Positions 1 to 11,275 are shown, numbered from the stretch's first letter. The stretch is 64,000 nucleotides of DNA from Sycobia sp. Sy_11 (GCA_018907035.1 JACCIC010000364.1:62001-126000), one strand, 5' to 3'. The notes: a model not told the origin generated them from the sequence alone. Program-made: numbers and translations.

Positions 1-227
1 AGAATAAAATTATTATAATATAGTTAATATATAGTATAAAATAACTTACTAATAGTTAAGTTGATAAAAGTTTTTCTTGAGGATAAAATCGTGGCCATTT
101 TCATATAAAAAAAGGAATTAATTATTATCGATCAGTTGAAATAGTGAATTAAAGTTGAAATCTATTCTATTCGAGAGACAATAAGATTGTTAGAACTGAA
201 GATTCTTGCCGAGTAAAAGGCACAATC
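1..227. other. AT-rich DNA, no feature seen
   Basis: No open frame, RNA gene or repeat relationship to the rest of the window was recognised here. It is the target DNA for the SINE that follows. Confidence 0.5.
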
Positions 228-240
228 AACCGGCCGCTAT

Positions 241-444
241 GAGGCCTACGATGGCTCGATCGCTAGAGCCAAGGACTAGTAACTCGGTGATCGGAGTTCA
301 AATCCCGGTCTCGACCGATTGATACAGGCACCGATGTAATTATTTACATGTGCTTTGTTTACAAACACATCGTAGACCTCCTTCGCTGATTAGCACCGAT
401 AATTGGAAGTATAAATAAAGCGACGTTAAATTACATAAAAAAAA
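241..444 (+). mobile_element. tRNA-derived SINE, copy 1 (intact, with TSD)
   Basis: A short retroposon whose 5' part looks like a tRNA. A box-A-like segment (TGGCTCGATCG, 252-262) and a box-B-like segment (GAGTTCAAATCC, 294-305) would form an internal RNA polymerase III promoter. The tRNA-unrelated body ends in an A10 tract at 437-446. The element is flanked by a perfect 13-bp target-site duplication, AACCGGCCGCTAT, at 228-240 and 445-457, which fixes both boundaries and implies LINE-driven insertion. Three further copies lie in the window (7767, 8613 on minus, 36450). The perfect TSD suggests recent insertion. The tRNA species of origin cannot be decided by eye. Confidence 0.85.
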
Positions 445-457
445 AACCGGCCGCTAT

Positions 458-2172
458 ATTTTGGATCATCAGGTTCACACCATATACCTCGTTTGGTTGT
501 TTTGTTTCCAGCGTCGAGTTATAAAGGTTGGCGAATTTTTCTATATTTATTGTATTTTCGAATTTAAGTAGAGTGTGATTTACCTCTACTCTTTTCTTTA
601 ATTCTTCCTATTGATAATATTCGATATTATAAATTATCTTAAGAACGTGTGCAAGAGACAGAGAGATAAAGTCATAGAGTAAGAAGCGTAAGAGCAACAA
701 GCGCGTACACAGTTTCCTTTAGTGGTACATCTTGTTCTTCGTAAGGCGGCGCTCTTGTTGTTTTATCTCTCTCTTATACTTAAAGATTTATCGCTCTCAC
801 ACCCTGTGTGAGCGGATTCGTGCATTAGTCTATCGCGGGTGCGTATTAGGTAGGGGTAGCTTATTAGTTATTATAATTTTATCAAATTGAATACAAAATC
901 TAAGTTATTTTCTTACTTAATTAAATAAATCTACTTTTGATTTTTTCATTAATAGTAGAAAACATAGAAATATTCCCCCCCCTGTCCCTGATCATTAATC
1001 CGTCTTTTCCTGGATTACCAATAATTTATCAATATATATTATGACTTATATAATTTCCAGGATAAACAAAGGTAAGTCTGAGGAAGAAATATCCGCAATG
1101 AACCTACGGTCCAAAAAAATTGTTTTAATCAATTTAATCCGTTCCGGATTCTTTCCAACTCTGTTAACGGGTACTTCTACCGGGTGAATAATAATTAAGT
1201 ACCCCGTTACAGAAATTGCGCCCAACGTACTTTAGACATTTTAGAGAAAACTTTTTTTTATATATCTTTTCTCACTGTTAAATAGTAATTTTGTCAAAGC
1301 ACTTGGCGAATATACATACGCTAATTTAGAACCCACGAGGGAAGAATTTTCTTTTATATTTAAAAAAAAAAAAAAAATAATTTTTCTTTTCTTACTATTA
1401 ATAAAAAAAATTTTTTTTTTTCCTCGTTCCTCAGACTCCTTGTAAAGACGTGATTAAAAGATACATTTTTTTTTTGTGTATCTTTTATTATATCAGGCAA
1501 TATGCAGGATCTATCCTCCTTGACGACTAGGTGTCGCACCCGTGGGTGTTAAAATAAACATATTTGCGTTAACGTTTTAGAATATTCATCACACAGGATT
1601 GACAGTGTAAAGTTTGCGTGACGTGACCCCCTATAGAAAGCTAGGGGAATAAAGATAATTTCAAAATTTTTTTTTGTGTATTTTGTCGTTGATATTTTGA
1701 CAGAGCCTGAGTCTAGTTCCATCTTTTAAAAGTGGAATAGGCAGAATTGTTAAGCGTAGTTTGTTCCTGGGTTTAGAATATATATATTTTTTGTATTTGT
1801 TTTTATTTTAATTTATTTATTAACTATTTTGTTAAGTGTCAAATTAATAATCAAGGGACAGAGACATCAATTCTTATCATTAATAGCAAAATACAATAAA
1901 AGCAAAGCTCAGGATAACACTTCAGGCTTGCCATATAAGACAATAAAATTAATTTAAAATTTAATTAATTTTAATCCCAAAAATAGGAGTCACCTCACGA
2001 ATACTAAGGAACTCAAATTGTGTTAGGTGAGAAATATTTTATATTACATTTTTTTTCCTTTAGCTTATAGAGAGCACTCTTTTTTTTAGCAGGCCCTTTA
2101 TAAAAATAATAGCAACACAGTTTGAATTATCCTCCACATTTATCGCTGTAAATAAGTATTTTTTTTTACGAC
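458..2172. other. Probable leader or 5' flank of the Ty3/gypsy relic
   Basis: No ORF of note. It precedes the gypsy gag and may hold the decayed 5' LTR and leader, but I found no matching 3' LTR downstream of 6700, so no LTR is claimed. Visible structure: a hairpin CGCTCTCACAC..GTGTGAGCG at 792-814; a weak inverted pair of CAACAAG/CTTGTTG-type sequence between about 690 and 760; and a splice-donor-like AAAGGTAAGT at about 1068-1077. Homopolymeric A and T tracts are frequent around 1360-1430. Confidence 0.3.
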
Positions 2173-3660
2173 ATGGCTAAACGATCAGCCTGGGGACAGA
2201 CGACCCCACCCCCGTCGTCAAGCACAATCCCCACTTCCCCGGCTGGCAGTCTACCTCCATGCACAATGGATGATATTGTGCGGTTTATGGCAGTTCAAAA
2301 CCAACGAACAAAGAGGTTAGAGGAAGCGCTAGCAGCCATAACCAACCAATTATTGGCTATGTCTCAAGTTCATTCCGTACCGGTCAACAGTACACGACTG
2401 GCCGACGACCCTGCACGGAAGAAGGTGCAAATACAAGAAACATTTGTGTGTCATGCATCCACCGTGCAGGAAGAATCGTCCGTCTCCGTTCAACCTCCAG
2501 CCAGTGGTTTTTCAAGTCCTCAAGTCCGTGAAAGTGGCTGGAAGGGGGGGGGACTCCTCGAAGTCATCAGAAACTTCGAGGATTACGCTGTCCGGAGAAG
2601 TACCCAGTGAGAAGTTAGATGTCATTGGGGGATCCAAGAGGGATATAGGCTTATTGATCCGTAAGTGGGATCTCCATTATGAAGATTCTCATCAGGACCT
2701 TGAATTATTCGTCAAGCGGATTGAGGAGCGCCAAAGAAGTTCGCAAATATCTGATGAAGAATTAACACAGAGGCTCCCCGAAATATTCAAGGGAAAGGCA
2801 GAGTTATGGTTCGATGCTTTAAGAAAAAGAGGCATAACCACCTGGAGTGAAGTCCGTACCGCTGCAAAACAATGGTACGGAGCCGGTACAGAATATCGAG
2901 GAAAATGGGTTAGAGAAGCCGAAACTCGAACCGAAGGAGACAACGAACCTTCAAGTGATTATATCTCTAGTCTCCTCCCGATATTGGATCGGCTAAATCA
3001 ACCCCTCCCCGAGATAGAGGAATTCGATAGACTGCTGCGCAACGCACGCCCCGAAATCCAGCGAAGGATACCAAGGAAGTTCATTAGCAATGTGCAGGAA
3101 TTTCTAAATTTAGCCAGAGATGCCGAATTTGCATTGGAGTCTGAAAAAATGCTATCACACTCCTCCTTCGCTGGATAAGGCGATATTGCGGGAAGCCGCA
3201 TATAAATCGCCGAATTCAAGACGAACTAGAAATAAAGTAGCTGCCACTGTACATCAAGGAAATCCTGATCAAGAAAAAAGGATCAATCCTGACATGGCAG
3301 AAATACGCAAGCTGCTGACTCGCCTGGAATCAAAATTCGGGCAGGTGGGACCATATGGTAGACCATCTACTTCTCAGGGTGAACGGAGGCCGAAACCAGA
3401 AGAAGAAAGAAGAGGGCCTTCGAAAACGAACGGCCAACCCTAGAGGCGGAATCGAACATCCTCTAAGAAGAAGTCTACTAGAACAATCAGTCCGTAGAAG
3501 GTTAACAAAGCTCCGGAGGGCCGTCCACCAGATAAGAAGAAGAGTTCGGACGGCCCAGTCAAATGTTATAAATGTTTTGAAATGGGTTACCGCGTTTATA
3601 ACTGTCCGAAATGTTCGGGAAACGTGAAGCAAGGCGGCCAATAGGGGTCAGGTCGACTTG
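2173..3660 (+). pseudogene. Ty3/gypsy gag (frameshifted)
   Basis: The start at 2173 gives a Pro/Ser-rich N-terminus followed by a helical stretch. At the G8 run near 2541-2548 the frame jumps and continues as the capsid part (WFDALRKRG, EWVREAE-type helices) to 3178. A second break near 3160 moves the frame to a basic linker (to 3443), and stops follow. A zinc-knuckle remnant lies at about 3564-3605 (CYKCFEMGYRVYNC), where the expected His of the CCHC pattern is Tyr. Together this is a Retrotrans_gag-type protein that packages element RNA in cytoplasmic particles, now inactive. The G8 slip could in principle be programmed, but later stops argue for decay. Confidence 0.7.
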
Positions 3661-3869
3661 CAACCCAAACGTGACCCCAGACGAAAAGATTCGAGGATAT
3701 TGTTCCTAGAATTCTCAGTCGTCCTCGACTAATCAGACCGAAGAGAGGCCTGATTCAATTGTGGAAATTCCGTCGACTGAGGAAAATGACAGTGGCGAAT
3801 TAGATCTCGGCCAAATAACAGCACGGCAGGAAGAAGCGTGCTGGTGGATTGCGGTATGAATTGCTGAGT

Positions 3870-4282
3870 ACCGAATCCGTGCATTATACGACATGGGCGC
3901 GCCTCGTATTGTCATGGGCAATATCGGGCTACAATTAGCAACGGCTTGTCAGCGAGAGTTTTACCCAGCATCTGCAGTTGGTGCTAGAGGCCCACGGAAC
4001 TCTCCGCTTTACGTCATGGATCACGTCGAACTGCCGTTCGTATTGGCAGAGATCACGCGCAATGTATTAGTCGCTGTGATCCCAAACCTTGAAATAGATT
4101 GCTACGTAGGGATCAATTTCGCACGAGCGTTCGGAACCATCCATGATCCGATTGATAATTCGTTGTGGGTCAAAGTAGCAAATAAACGGGTCAGGATGGA
4201 AGTAGCCGTAGTCACATGTAATGAAATCCAACGACTGGCACCGTTGCGATTGACTGACGGCTTATCTTCTGGAATTATTTGA
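3870..4282 (+). pseudogene. Gypsy aspartic protease (retropepsin) remnant
   Basis: An open frame includes LYDMGAPRIVM, which corresponds to the retropepsin active-site loop (D-S/T-G-A) with Met in place of Ser/Thr, followed further on by DCYVGINFARAFG, resembling the C-terminal glycine-containing segment. In gypsy elements this enzyme cleaves the Gag-Pol polyprotein and lies between Gag and RT, as here. The frame ends with a stop at 4282 and is not continuous with gag or RT. The active-site substitution suggests loss of function. Confidence 0.6.
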
Positions 4283-4390
4283 GTAGGCGAAATAAACTGA
4301 GAAGAAAATACTGGTTTTGATCTGACCATGGAGTTTCCGAGATGAGCATCCATTGGTCTCGCGGATATATCACGGCAGGAACAAGAACGT

Positions 4391-5022
4391 ATGAAGAAGC
4401 TCTTAAATGAAATCCTGCCGGCGGGAGAAGTCCCACTGGGACGTACAACGTGGACGGAACATATAATAGGTGTAGGAGATGCTCGCCCTATACGTCAAAA
4501 GGTATATCAAGTCTCTATGGAAATACAAGAAGAGATGCATTCTCAAGTTAGAGAAATGCTAGAGACTGGAGTTGTCTAACCATCCACAAGTGGATGGTCA
4601 AGCCCAGTGGTGATGGTAGATAGATAGATCGACTTTCGAAAAGTTAATTTAGTATCGGAACCCGAAGAACACTTAGACTGGATATGTCGTGTTCTTGCTC
4701 AAGTACATGAAGCTGGACTCACGATAAATCAAGAAAAGAGTGTCTTTGGACACACCGGAGTCAAGTACTTAAGTGTTCTCATGAATCCTGAGGGATTCCT
4801 TGCCGATCCCGAGAACATCGAAGCATGAAATCGAGAAACCTGAAGCAACTTAGACGTTTCCTCGAGATGACATCGTGGTATAGGAAATTTCTAAAAGATT
4901 TCGCTACCATTGCCGAACCACTCACACGTCTAACTAGAAAAGACTGTCGTTATGAGTGGACCGAGGAACAACAAACCTCTTTCGACAAGATTAATGATCG
5001 CTTCGGTACCTGTCCTGCATAG
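4391..5022 (+). pseudogene. Gypsy reverse transcriptase with deleted catalytic core
   Basis: The N-terminal RT segment is present at 4391-4579 (RQKVYQVS.., EMLETGVV). After about 4620 the sequence jumps to the thumb/connection region (EEHLDWICRVLAQVHEAGLT, 4660-4720, then FLEMTSWYRKFLKDF from 4861). The fingers/palm stretch that should contain the YxDD catalytic motif is absent. An imperfect TAGA repeat (about 4617-4629) sits at the deletion point. Downstream, the tether leads into RNase H at 5030. RT would copy the element RNA into cDNA; this copy cannot. Confidence 0.65.
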
Positions 5023-5752
5023 ACCGTCGTTGGATATCAAGTTTACCGTGCAAACAGATGCAAGTGACACTGTTATCGCAGCGGTCCTTACGCAGGAAGT
5101 CGACGGACAAGAACGAGTGTTGGAATTTGCGAGTAGAGCACTCTTCCAAGCTGAAAGAAACTACTCGGTAACCGAGAGAGAGTGCTTAGCTGTCATATGG
5201 GCTATTGATAAGTTCCGTCCTTATATAGATGGATATTATTTCTGTGTCGTTACGGACCACAGCAGTTTGACGGGGATTCGTACGATGCAGGACCCAACTG
5301 GCAGACTCACACGATGGGTTCTAAGATTGCAAGGGCAAAGTTTCGATGTAGAGCATCGTAAAGGGTCGTTGAACAACGTGCCAGATACCCTTTCAAGGAT
5401 GTCAGAGGGAGATGATCTATCTTGCTCAACTGTAACCTGGGCAAGAGATACCCAAGACGAGTGGTATCTGCAATGGTTCAAGAACGTCCAAGATCGTCCC
5501 AACGATTATCCGAAATGGAAAATAATCGGGGTACAATTATATTGTTATCGTCCAGATGAAGTCCTCGAAGTCATCATGAGCGACGAGGACGCTTGGAAGA
5601 TCGTCGTTCCTAAGGAACGTTATGATATAGTTCTTAAAGTATGTTACGATAATTCTACGGCCGGATATGCATGTGGAGTCGGTGGAGTCGGTGGAATAAA
5701 ACTTTCGGTGGAGTCAGCAAATACTATTACTGGCCTGCATTTTATAAGATAG
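4952..5752 (+). pseudogene. Gypsy RNase H domain
   Basis: An open frame contains the RNase H domain of a Ty3/gypsy polyprotein. Acidic catalytic positions are visible in VQTDASD, RECLAVIWAI and VVTDHSSL, and the domain closes with VEHRKGSLNNVPDTLSRM. This nuclease removes the RNA strand of RNA-DNA hybrids during reverse transcription. The frame continues into the spacer before integrase, where a short in-frame duplication (GVGGVGG, about 5675-5695) replaces the normally conserved His part of the integrase zinc-binding region. The domain itself is well preserved although the surrounding polyprotein is broken. Confidence 0.75.
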
Positions 5753-6850
5753 TTCTAGAATATGAGAAAAACTTTCTTATATGCCAGCAGTCCAAGGTGT
5801 ACCAAAGACCACCTTCTGGATTAATGAGTTGGAGAGTTTTAGAAAGACCTTGGCAAATGGTCGCCGGTGACATTACCAGACCATTTGTAAAACGTCGCCA
5901 TGGATTTGAGTATATCCTGGTGTTTCAAAATTATTTTACACGGTGGGTCGAATATATCCCCATCCGTAAAACGAATGCCAGTACGATCCTCAAAGAATTG
6001 AAAGAGAGGATCATACTCAAATTCGGCGTGCCAGAAATTTTCCTGTCGGATAATGGTACTGAATTTAAAAATCGTACGATTGATGAATACTTAGTGGAGC
6101 TGGTATACTTTATACCCTTACTCCACCGTACCATCCGCAGGCTAATCCAGTGGAGCGGGTCAATAGGACTTTGAAAACCCGCATTATGGCGTTCGTAGAA
6201 GAATCCCATAATATGTGGGATGAGAAACTCATGGAGTTAAATTTCTCCCTAAATTCGACGCTACATAATTCCAGTGGATACTCTCCGGCTCTATTTAATT
6301 TCGGACGACAGCTGACTCCGGCAGGAATTCTCCGCCGCAGCCAGGATCAAGCTACGGCGGAAATTCAACAAAAAGAATGAGAGAGTTCCTGGCTAGCGGA
6401 AATGAATAAGTTGACAGAACTCCAAGAGGCCGCTAAGACACGATCTCAAGGACAACAGCGTCGCCAAGCAGAGTATTATAATGCTAGGAGACGTCCTTCT
6501 CCATACCAAGTGGGTGACCTGGTATGGAAGAAAAATCGTGTCTTATCTTCGACGGCTCAAGGGGTAATGTCCAAATTAGCCCCTAAATACGTGGGTCCTT
6601 TTGTTATAGTACAAAAAAAGGGACTAATACGTATGAGCTGGAGGTTATGACGGAGGGATTGAACAGTTAGTTCATGCTCAACAACTCAACCGTACGTCCA
6701 ACCCGAGGAAAACGATCTCTTGGAGGATGATTCTACGCTGGTACCAGAGGATGAGGTTTTACCCCAACCGCCGCTGGAACCAGAAGAAGAGGAAACGAAT
6801 CCTCAACCTCCGTTGAGGATCTACATGGAAGATTCTGTTAAAAAAACACA
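5671..6850 (+). pseudogene. Gypsy integrase
   Basis: Integrase inserts the cDNA into the host chromosome. The catalytic core shows D,D,E landmarks in GDITRPF (D, about 5869), LSDNGTEFKN (second D, about 6049) and ERVNRTLK (E, about 6153). The frame shifts between the second D and the E, near 6100-6150, so no single ORF spans the core. The N-terminal zinc-binding HHCC keeps its Cys pair (ICQQSK) but has lost the His pair. A basic C-terminal part occupies 6402-6650, followed by an acidic Pro/Glu-rich tail at 6720-6850. No 3' LTR was found after it. Confidence 0.7.
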
Positions 6851-7590
6851 GCGCATAGATATAGTTTTATTTTTGTTTGTCATTGGTTGTTCAAATGAAG
6901 CGAGAATTAAAATTTATAATTCATTACCTAAGATGCATAATATCTGGCATCGGTTATTTGAAGTTTTCAAAGAATAACAATTTATTTAAATTTTAGCTCG
7001 TAAATTATATTTACTGTCAGCGCGCTTAGAACTTCTTCAACGATTTAGGGACTTCGGGTTGCACTCTAGCCACTCGTTTCCGGTCGTTACGTCCCCGTCC
7101 ATTAAAAAACAAGTGAGAGAGAAATACAAATGGCAAATTTTCATAAATATTTCAGGCCTAGCCAGCACTGTGACCTTCGATGAGGCAGCTCTGCGCGGCG
7201 AGGCACGGTGGTCCAACCAACACCCAAAACGAAAGTTTCTACAGATAATGTCGTGCATCGCAACACCCAGTTACGTCACACTGTTTTTTCAGTTGCAGTA
7301 TCTATCGAGACTACTCTCGAGTTTTACCTTTACCACCGTTCATCCTTTTCCTATAGCCTCTTTACCTCCCTGGAATATTTGAGCTGTGAGATTGATAAGA
7401 AATTTCGAAAACTTTTTATCCACCTTCTAAGTTAAAAAACCTAGAGCCCATATAATTTATAAAAGAAAATTTATATTTTATTAAAAATCAAGAAAACAAA
7501 ATGGTATTAAACCAATGAATGTTATATGCAGTTGTAAAATCATTTATAACAAATATATTAATAACGAATAATTATAATATAGCAATTACA
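6851..7590. other. Unassigned region downstream of gypsy
   Basis: Contains a somewhat GC-richer patch (about 7030-7390) with unremarkable short ORFs on both strands that look fortuitous, then AT-rich DNA. I could not match it to any other part of the window. Confidence 0.35.
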
Positions 7591-7591
7591 C

Positions 7592-7639
<48 letters not shown>
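7592..7639. repeat. (ATA)n microsatellite
   Basis: About 16 tandem copies of ATA, directly followed by AT-rich sequence with several short repeats of ATTATAATATA type. Confidence 0.9.
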
Positions 7640-7766
7640 TATTATAATATAATAATTGCTTATAACATTTGCATATAAAAATATTTATAACATGTGTATT
7701 ATATAATAATTCTAATATAACAACTGCATATACCATTAATAATAAATAATTATAATATAACAATTG

Positions 7767-7942
7767 GAGGAATGCGATGGCTCCATTGCTAGAGCGAAGG
7801 ACTAGTAACTTGGTGATTCGAGTTCAAATCCCGATCTCGTCCTATTGTCATAAGCACCGCTGTAATACTTTACATGTGCTTTATTTAGAAACACATCGTA
7901 AACCTTCGTCGCTGATTAGCACCGGTATTTGGAAGCATAAAT
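7767..7942 (+). mobile_element. tRNA-derived SINE, copy 2
   Basis: Same family as the element at 241. It shares the GATGGCTC..GCTAGAGC start, GGACTAGTAACT, the box-B-like GAGTTCAAATCCC (about 7819-7831) and the TTACATGTGCTTT..CACATCGTAAACC body. The 3' end runs into a (GT)n microsatellite at 7943 instead of an A tract, and no clear TSD was found, so this copy is older or has lost its tail. Confidence 0.75.
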
Positions 7943-7963
7943 TTGTGTGTGTGTGTGTGTGTA
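7942..7963. repeat. (GT)n microsatellite
   Basis: About ten GT units at the 3' end of SINE copy 2, a position where a SINE tail often seeds a microsatellite. Confidence 0.85.
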
Positions 7964-8179
7964 TACGAAAATGTGAGTATGTTCAGATATGAAATATGAT
8001 ATATAATTGAAATATTAATACGCGTATAATAAATAACTAATGCTCTTAATCTAATAAAAACATGACATTAAAAATTAGTTCACTGATCTATTCACATGCC
8101 CTATTGATTGTGATAAAGAGAAACAATAAAATACGTTAATAAAGCATATTAAAAAATGTACAATTCATAAATCTTATAT

Positions 8180-8590
8180 TTATTTATAAAAATTTTATAT
8201 AAAAAATTTTTCTAAATTCAGTAATGTATTAAGACAACATTACATACATAATAATATGTATAATTATATTATAAGTCTTTGCATTTTAAGATAAAAAATT
8301 TTCATATACCAAAATAATATTTATAAAATATTTTTCTAAAATCGTTCGAAATAGATTAACAAATAATACATTATATAACGCAATAAGATCCGAAAACAAT
8401 GGACGATCAAAACAAATGCTTAATTATATTTTACATGCATCCCTATAAATAACAAAATGTATATTTTACACAAATATATCTAAAACTCTAAAAAATAATA
8501 ATAAATATATAGTTCTAACGGAAATGCAGCTTAAGAAAGTAATGAGATCATTTACCAATAACCGAATTTATTTTCACGTCATTTGATTTG
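8180..8590. repeat. R1-rep mosaic repeat, copy A part 1
   Basis: Shares with the inverted copy at 23820-24060 the segments TTTTTCTAAATTCAGTAAT, the TGCATCCCTATA region and ACGGAAATGCAGCTTAA with GTAATGAGATCATTTA. The same core occurs in the fold-back element at about 13375-13525. The repeat then breaks off into a block of about 1.5 kb that includes a SINE and resumes at about 10085. No coding capacity was recognised. Confidence 0.6.
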
Positions 8591-8612
8591 CCTAACATAT
8601 CTCACCTATATA

Positions 8613-8823
8613 TATATATTTTTTTTTATGTTATTTAATGTCGCTCTATTTATGCTTCCAAATACCGGTACTAATCAGGGACGGAGGTCTACAATGTGTT
8701 TGTAAACAAAGCACATGTAAATTATTACAGCGGTACCTGTGTCAATCGGCCGAGACCGGGATTTCAACTCGGATCACGAAGTTACTAATCCTTTGCTCTA
8801 GCGATCGAGCCATTGTAGGCCTC
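8613..8823 (-). mobile_element. tRNA-derived SINE, copy 3 (minus strand, with TSD)
   Basis: Reverse-complement copy of the same SINE. Read on the minus strand it starts GAGGCCTACAATGGCTCGAT, carries a box-B-like GAGTTGAAATCCC and ends in an A tract. It is flanked by a perfect 14-bp duplication, ATCTCACCTATATA, at 8599-8612 and 8824-8837. With copy 1 this gives two independent TSD-defined insertions and fixes the family length at about 205-210 bp. Confidence 0.85.
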
Positions 8824-9035
8824 ATCTCACCTATATAAATCATCACCCATATTTGATAAAGAACAAACAACTAAAACAGGCCTTCACTAGCCATGTGATA
8901 AAAGAAGATTTCTATAAACGTAAAATTCGAAACGCTAGAAATTTAAAATTGACAAATAGGAAAAACTCCACACAATTTGAAGGAGGAGCAATGCCCCTTA
9001 AAAGGGTCTGGTTTGACTTCTACGTCCTACTCCTC

Positions 9036-9053
9036 AACACACACACACGTGCG

Positions 9054-9111
<58 letters not shown>

Positions 9112-9137
9112 CTCTCTCTCTCTCTCTCTCTCTCTCT
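9036..9137. repeat. Compound (CA)n(CG)n(CA)n(TC)n microsatellite
   Basis: A CA run is interrupted by GCGCGCGCGC, continues as about 20 further CA units and switches to about 13 TC units. The two overlapping His/Thr and Ser/Leu 'ORFs' here are translations of the repeat. Confidence 0.95.
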
Positions 9138-9229
9138 TACTAGGGGCTTAGGCAGGAAACTGCAAAATTAAATTAAGTTAAGTTAATTAATTCTAAGCAA
9201 ATATTAATTTTTCTCCTTTCTCTCTCACT

Positions 9230-9900
9230 CATCATTACACTGCGGGGAAGTGACTGGTCCTCCCATAAAGGGTATGACTATATATACCCCATCGCTATAC
9301 AGTCACTTTTTTTATTTCTATTAGGAGGCAAACGTAGTTCCCGACCTTCCCGTTTGGATGGCGATATAAGTAGCAGTAAAAGTCAGATGTTTCAGATCTA
9401 GTATCTATTTTTTAGTTCTGGCATTTACCAATAAAATTCCGTTAACAGGCGCCATCATTTGTGTAAAGATTATAATTTTGTTTCCTGGCGCTATCGCTGC
9501 TTTACATTTTCGGAAGTTACCGGGCCGTAATGGTGGCACCGTAACCGATACCACCGGCTGCGATGTTCCACGAAGATTATAAACACGTGGTGCCCGCTCA
9601 GGTATGTTGTTCGCGCACGCATAAATATTCATTCCTTCGTGATGAATTGCCTCGAGGCCGAGGCGAGTAAAGATTCTTTCTTGGAGGAGAAAGAATGTGT
9701 AGCAAAGTGAAGCTACATGGACTTTAGCTTATATAATTAAGCATAGGAACCATCCCAGTTAAACATTATCTAAATGCACACACGTCATTGAAATTACCAA
9801 ATTTTCTTTTCAATAATTCAGAATGCCGAACTATTGGAGGAAATACCAGGTTCAGGCTCAAAAAGCCGAATCTAAATAAAATATATGCGTATATATTGGA
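9230..9900. repeat. Dispersed repeat R2-rep, copy 1
   Basis: Resembles 12262-12602: shared order of a GTGACTGGTCCTCC/GCGATCGGTCCTCC start, a GACTATG..CCCCAT block, an AAGTGAAGC block and an end with GAACTATTG and CCAGG..CTCAAAA. The centre (9405-9632) is GC-richer and open on the minus strand for 75 codons. Function unknown; likely a decayed transposon. Confidence 0.4.
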
Positions 9901-9913
9901 TAAATATATATTA

Positions 9914-9917
<4 letters not shown>

Positions 9918-9970
<53 letters not shown>
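9918..9970. repeat. (TA)n microsatellite
   Basis: About 26 TA units at the end of R2-rep copy 1. Confidence 0.95.
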
Positions 9971-9971
<1 letters not shown>

Positions 9972-10084
9972 TATAAATAGCTCATGTGAGCAGAAGAGTG
10001 AATAAACCCAGATCTCACACCATCCTAACAGAGATATTGAATTTCGTTTGTATAATACGATAAGAAGTAATTTAAGAATAACCT

Positions 10085-10621
10085 GTCATAAAAGAGTTAA
10101 TTATCTTGAATCATCAATGTTTTTAGGTGAAAATTTTGCTATTTTTTCTGATAATTCATTATTATTAAAAATGTAGGTATGGACTTGTCAGGCCCGTTCC
10201 CACAAAGCTTATGCTGTTTTTTTAATAATTAATTTTTGGATGAAAACATTTTATAATCTATACCGCAATTTCAATAAATGCAACTTTATTGTTCAATTAC
10301 TTCTAATTTTGTAACTACATACGTTTTGAATAGCCAAAAATATAAATACAGATAATTTGCAAGTTATTATGAGTAAATTGATGTTAACAATTAGATATAA
10401 CAAAATATTATTTATTTATTTTAATAGATTATACAATATTTTTTGAAGGATTGTGATTTCACAGTTCAATATCGCCTTCAAAAGAATAAGAACACAATGT
10501 TTTGTTAAAAGATTCCGAAAAACTTGGACCATTGACAAACTTCAATTTGGCCAGTAAAGTCCGGTACTCAATGATACTAAATAATGAAATGCCCTTATTG
10601 CCTTAGCCCAAACTAATCTTA

Positions 10622-10700
<79 letters not shown>

Positions 10701-11131
10701 AACGTCTAAACGTTGTCCGGCTCGAAAATTTGGAAAACTTTCCACCGGAAGAGAGAAGCTCAACAAAATGAGAAAGATTAACTGCGCACACATTTTTTTT
10801 TACATTTTAAAAGTCGCATCTTTAACACTTTTGCCGACCTTAGCCGATCGACGGGACCACCGCGGAATCCTATACACCGCACAGCTGTATAAAAAAAGGA
10901 GAGAAAAGGGATATACCCACTATCTCCACAGAATGTGCTGGCTCGTGGATTTTAAAATGCACATATACGTACTTTCGCAAAATATGAAGCGAAATATTAT
11001 TTGAAAAACCCGAAAATATTATTTTGTTATTAAATCCATTTTTGGGTTTTTCAATAATACCTAATTAAATAATGTTCTATACACGCATTTCAATAAATAA
11101 ACAAATAAATAAATACATATATATGTATAGT

Positions 11132-11170
<39 letters not shown>

Positions 11171-11275
11171 ATTAATTCATTATAACATCAATACACACAG
11201 ATGTGTAATAGTAAAATTTAATCATAAAAAAAAAATCTTAAATTTCTATTGCATCGTTAATAGTTTATAAAAAGG
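10085..11275. repeat. R1-rep mosaic repeat, copy A part 2
   Basis: Inverted match to 21960-23790. Landmarks: minus-sense GGGAACGGGCC core at about 10190-10210, the TTGGACCATTGACAAACTTC block, the CGACGGGACCACCGCGG block (about 10850) and the block at 11180-11270 that forms the unoccupied counterpart of the Penelope insertion site at 22058. Internal TC/TA microsatellites sit at 10621-10698 and (TA)n at about 11137. A 78-codon frame (10768-11004) has a related frame in the other copy, but the two differ at many amino-acid-changing sites, so I do not call a gene. Confidence 0.65.
10621..10698. repeat. (TC)n(TA)n microsatellite inside R1-rep
   Basis: About ten TC units followed by about 28 TA units. 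The inverted copy of the repeat has a much shorter TA/GA run at the same place (23212-23237), showing length change since duplication. Confidence 0.95.

Larger units (their letters stand above)
2173..6850 (+). mobile_element. Degenerate Ty3/gypsy LTR retrotransposon
   Basis: Gag, protease, reverse transcriptase remnants, RNase H and integrase occur in the Ty3/gypsy order on the plus strand. Reading frames are broken repeatedly. LTRs were not identified, so only the coding interior is delimited. RNase H before integrase, and the style of both domains, fit the gypsy superfamily rather than copia or BEL. The element cannot be autonomous: the catalytic part of the reverse transcriptase is missing and gag carries frameshifts. 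Confidence 0.8.

Noticed and set aside
241..320. A functional tRNA gene
   Set aside because: Box A/B-like sequence is present but a full cloverleaf is not, and the segment recurs as part of a TSD-flanked SINE.
458..7000. LTR pair for the gypsy element
   Set aside because: I compared 460-2100 with 6700-7440 by eye and found no convincing direct repeat.
7590..7760. Possible CRISPR-like or satellite array at the ATA run
   Set aside because: Simple trinucleotide microsatellite; no spacer structure, and eukaryotic context.
9036..9171. His/Thr and Ser/Leu ORFs
   Set aside because: Microsatellite translation.
10768..11004. Host gene conserved at 22907-23356
   Set aside because: It lies within a duplicated repeat; substitutions between copies change amino acids freely and one copy has frame differences, so no sign of coding constraint.
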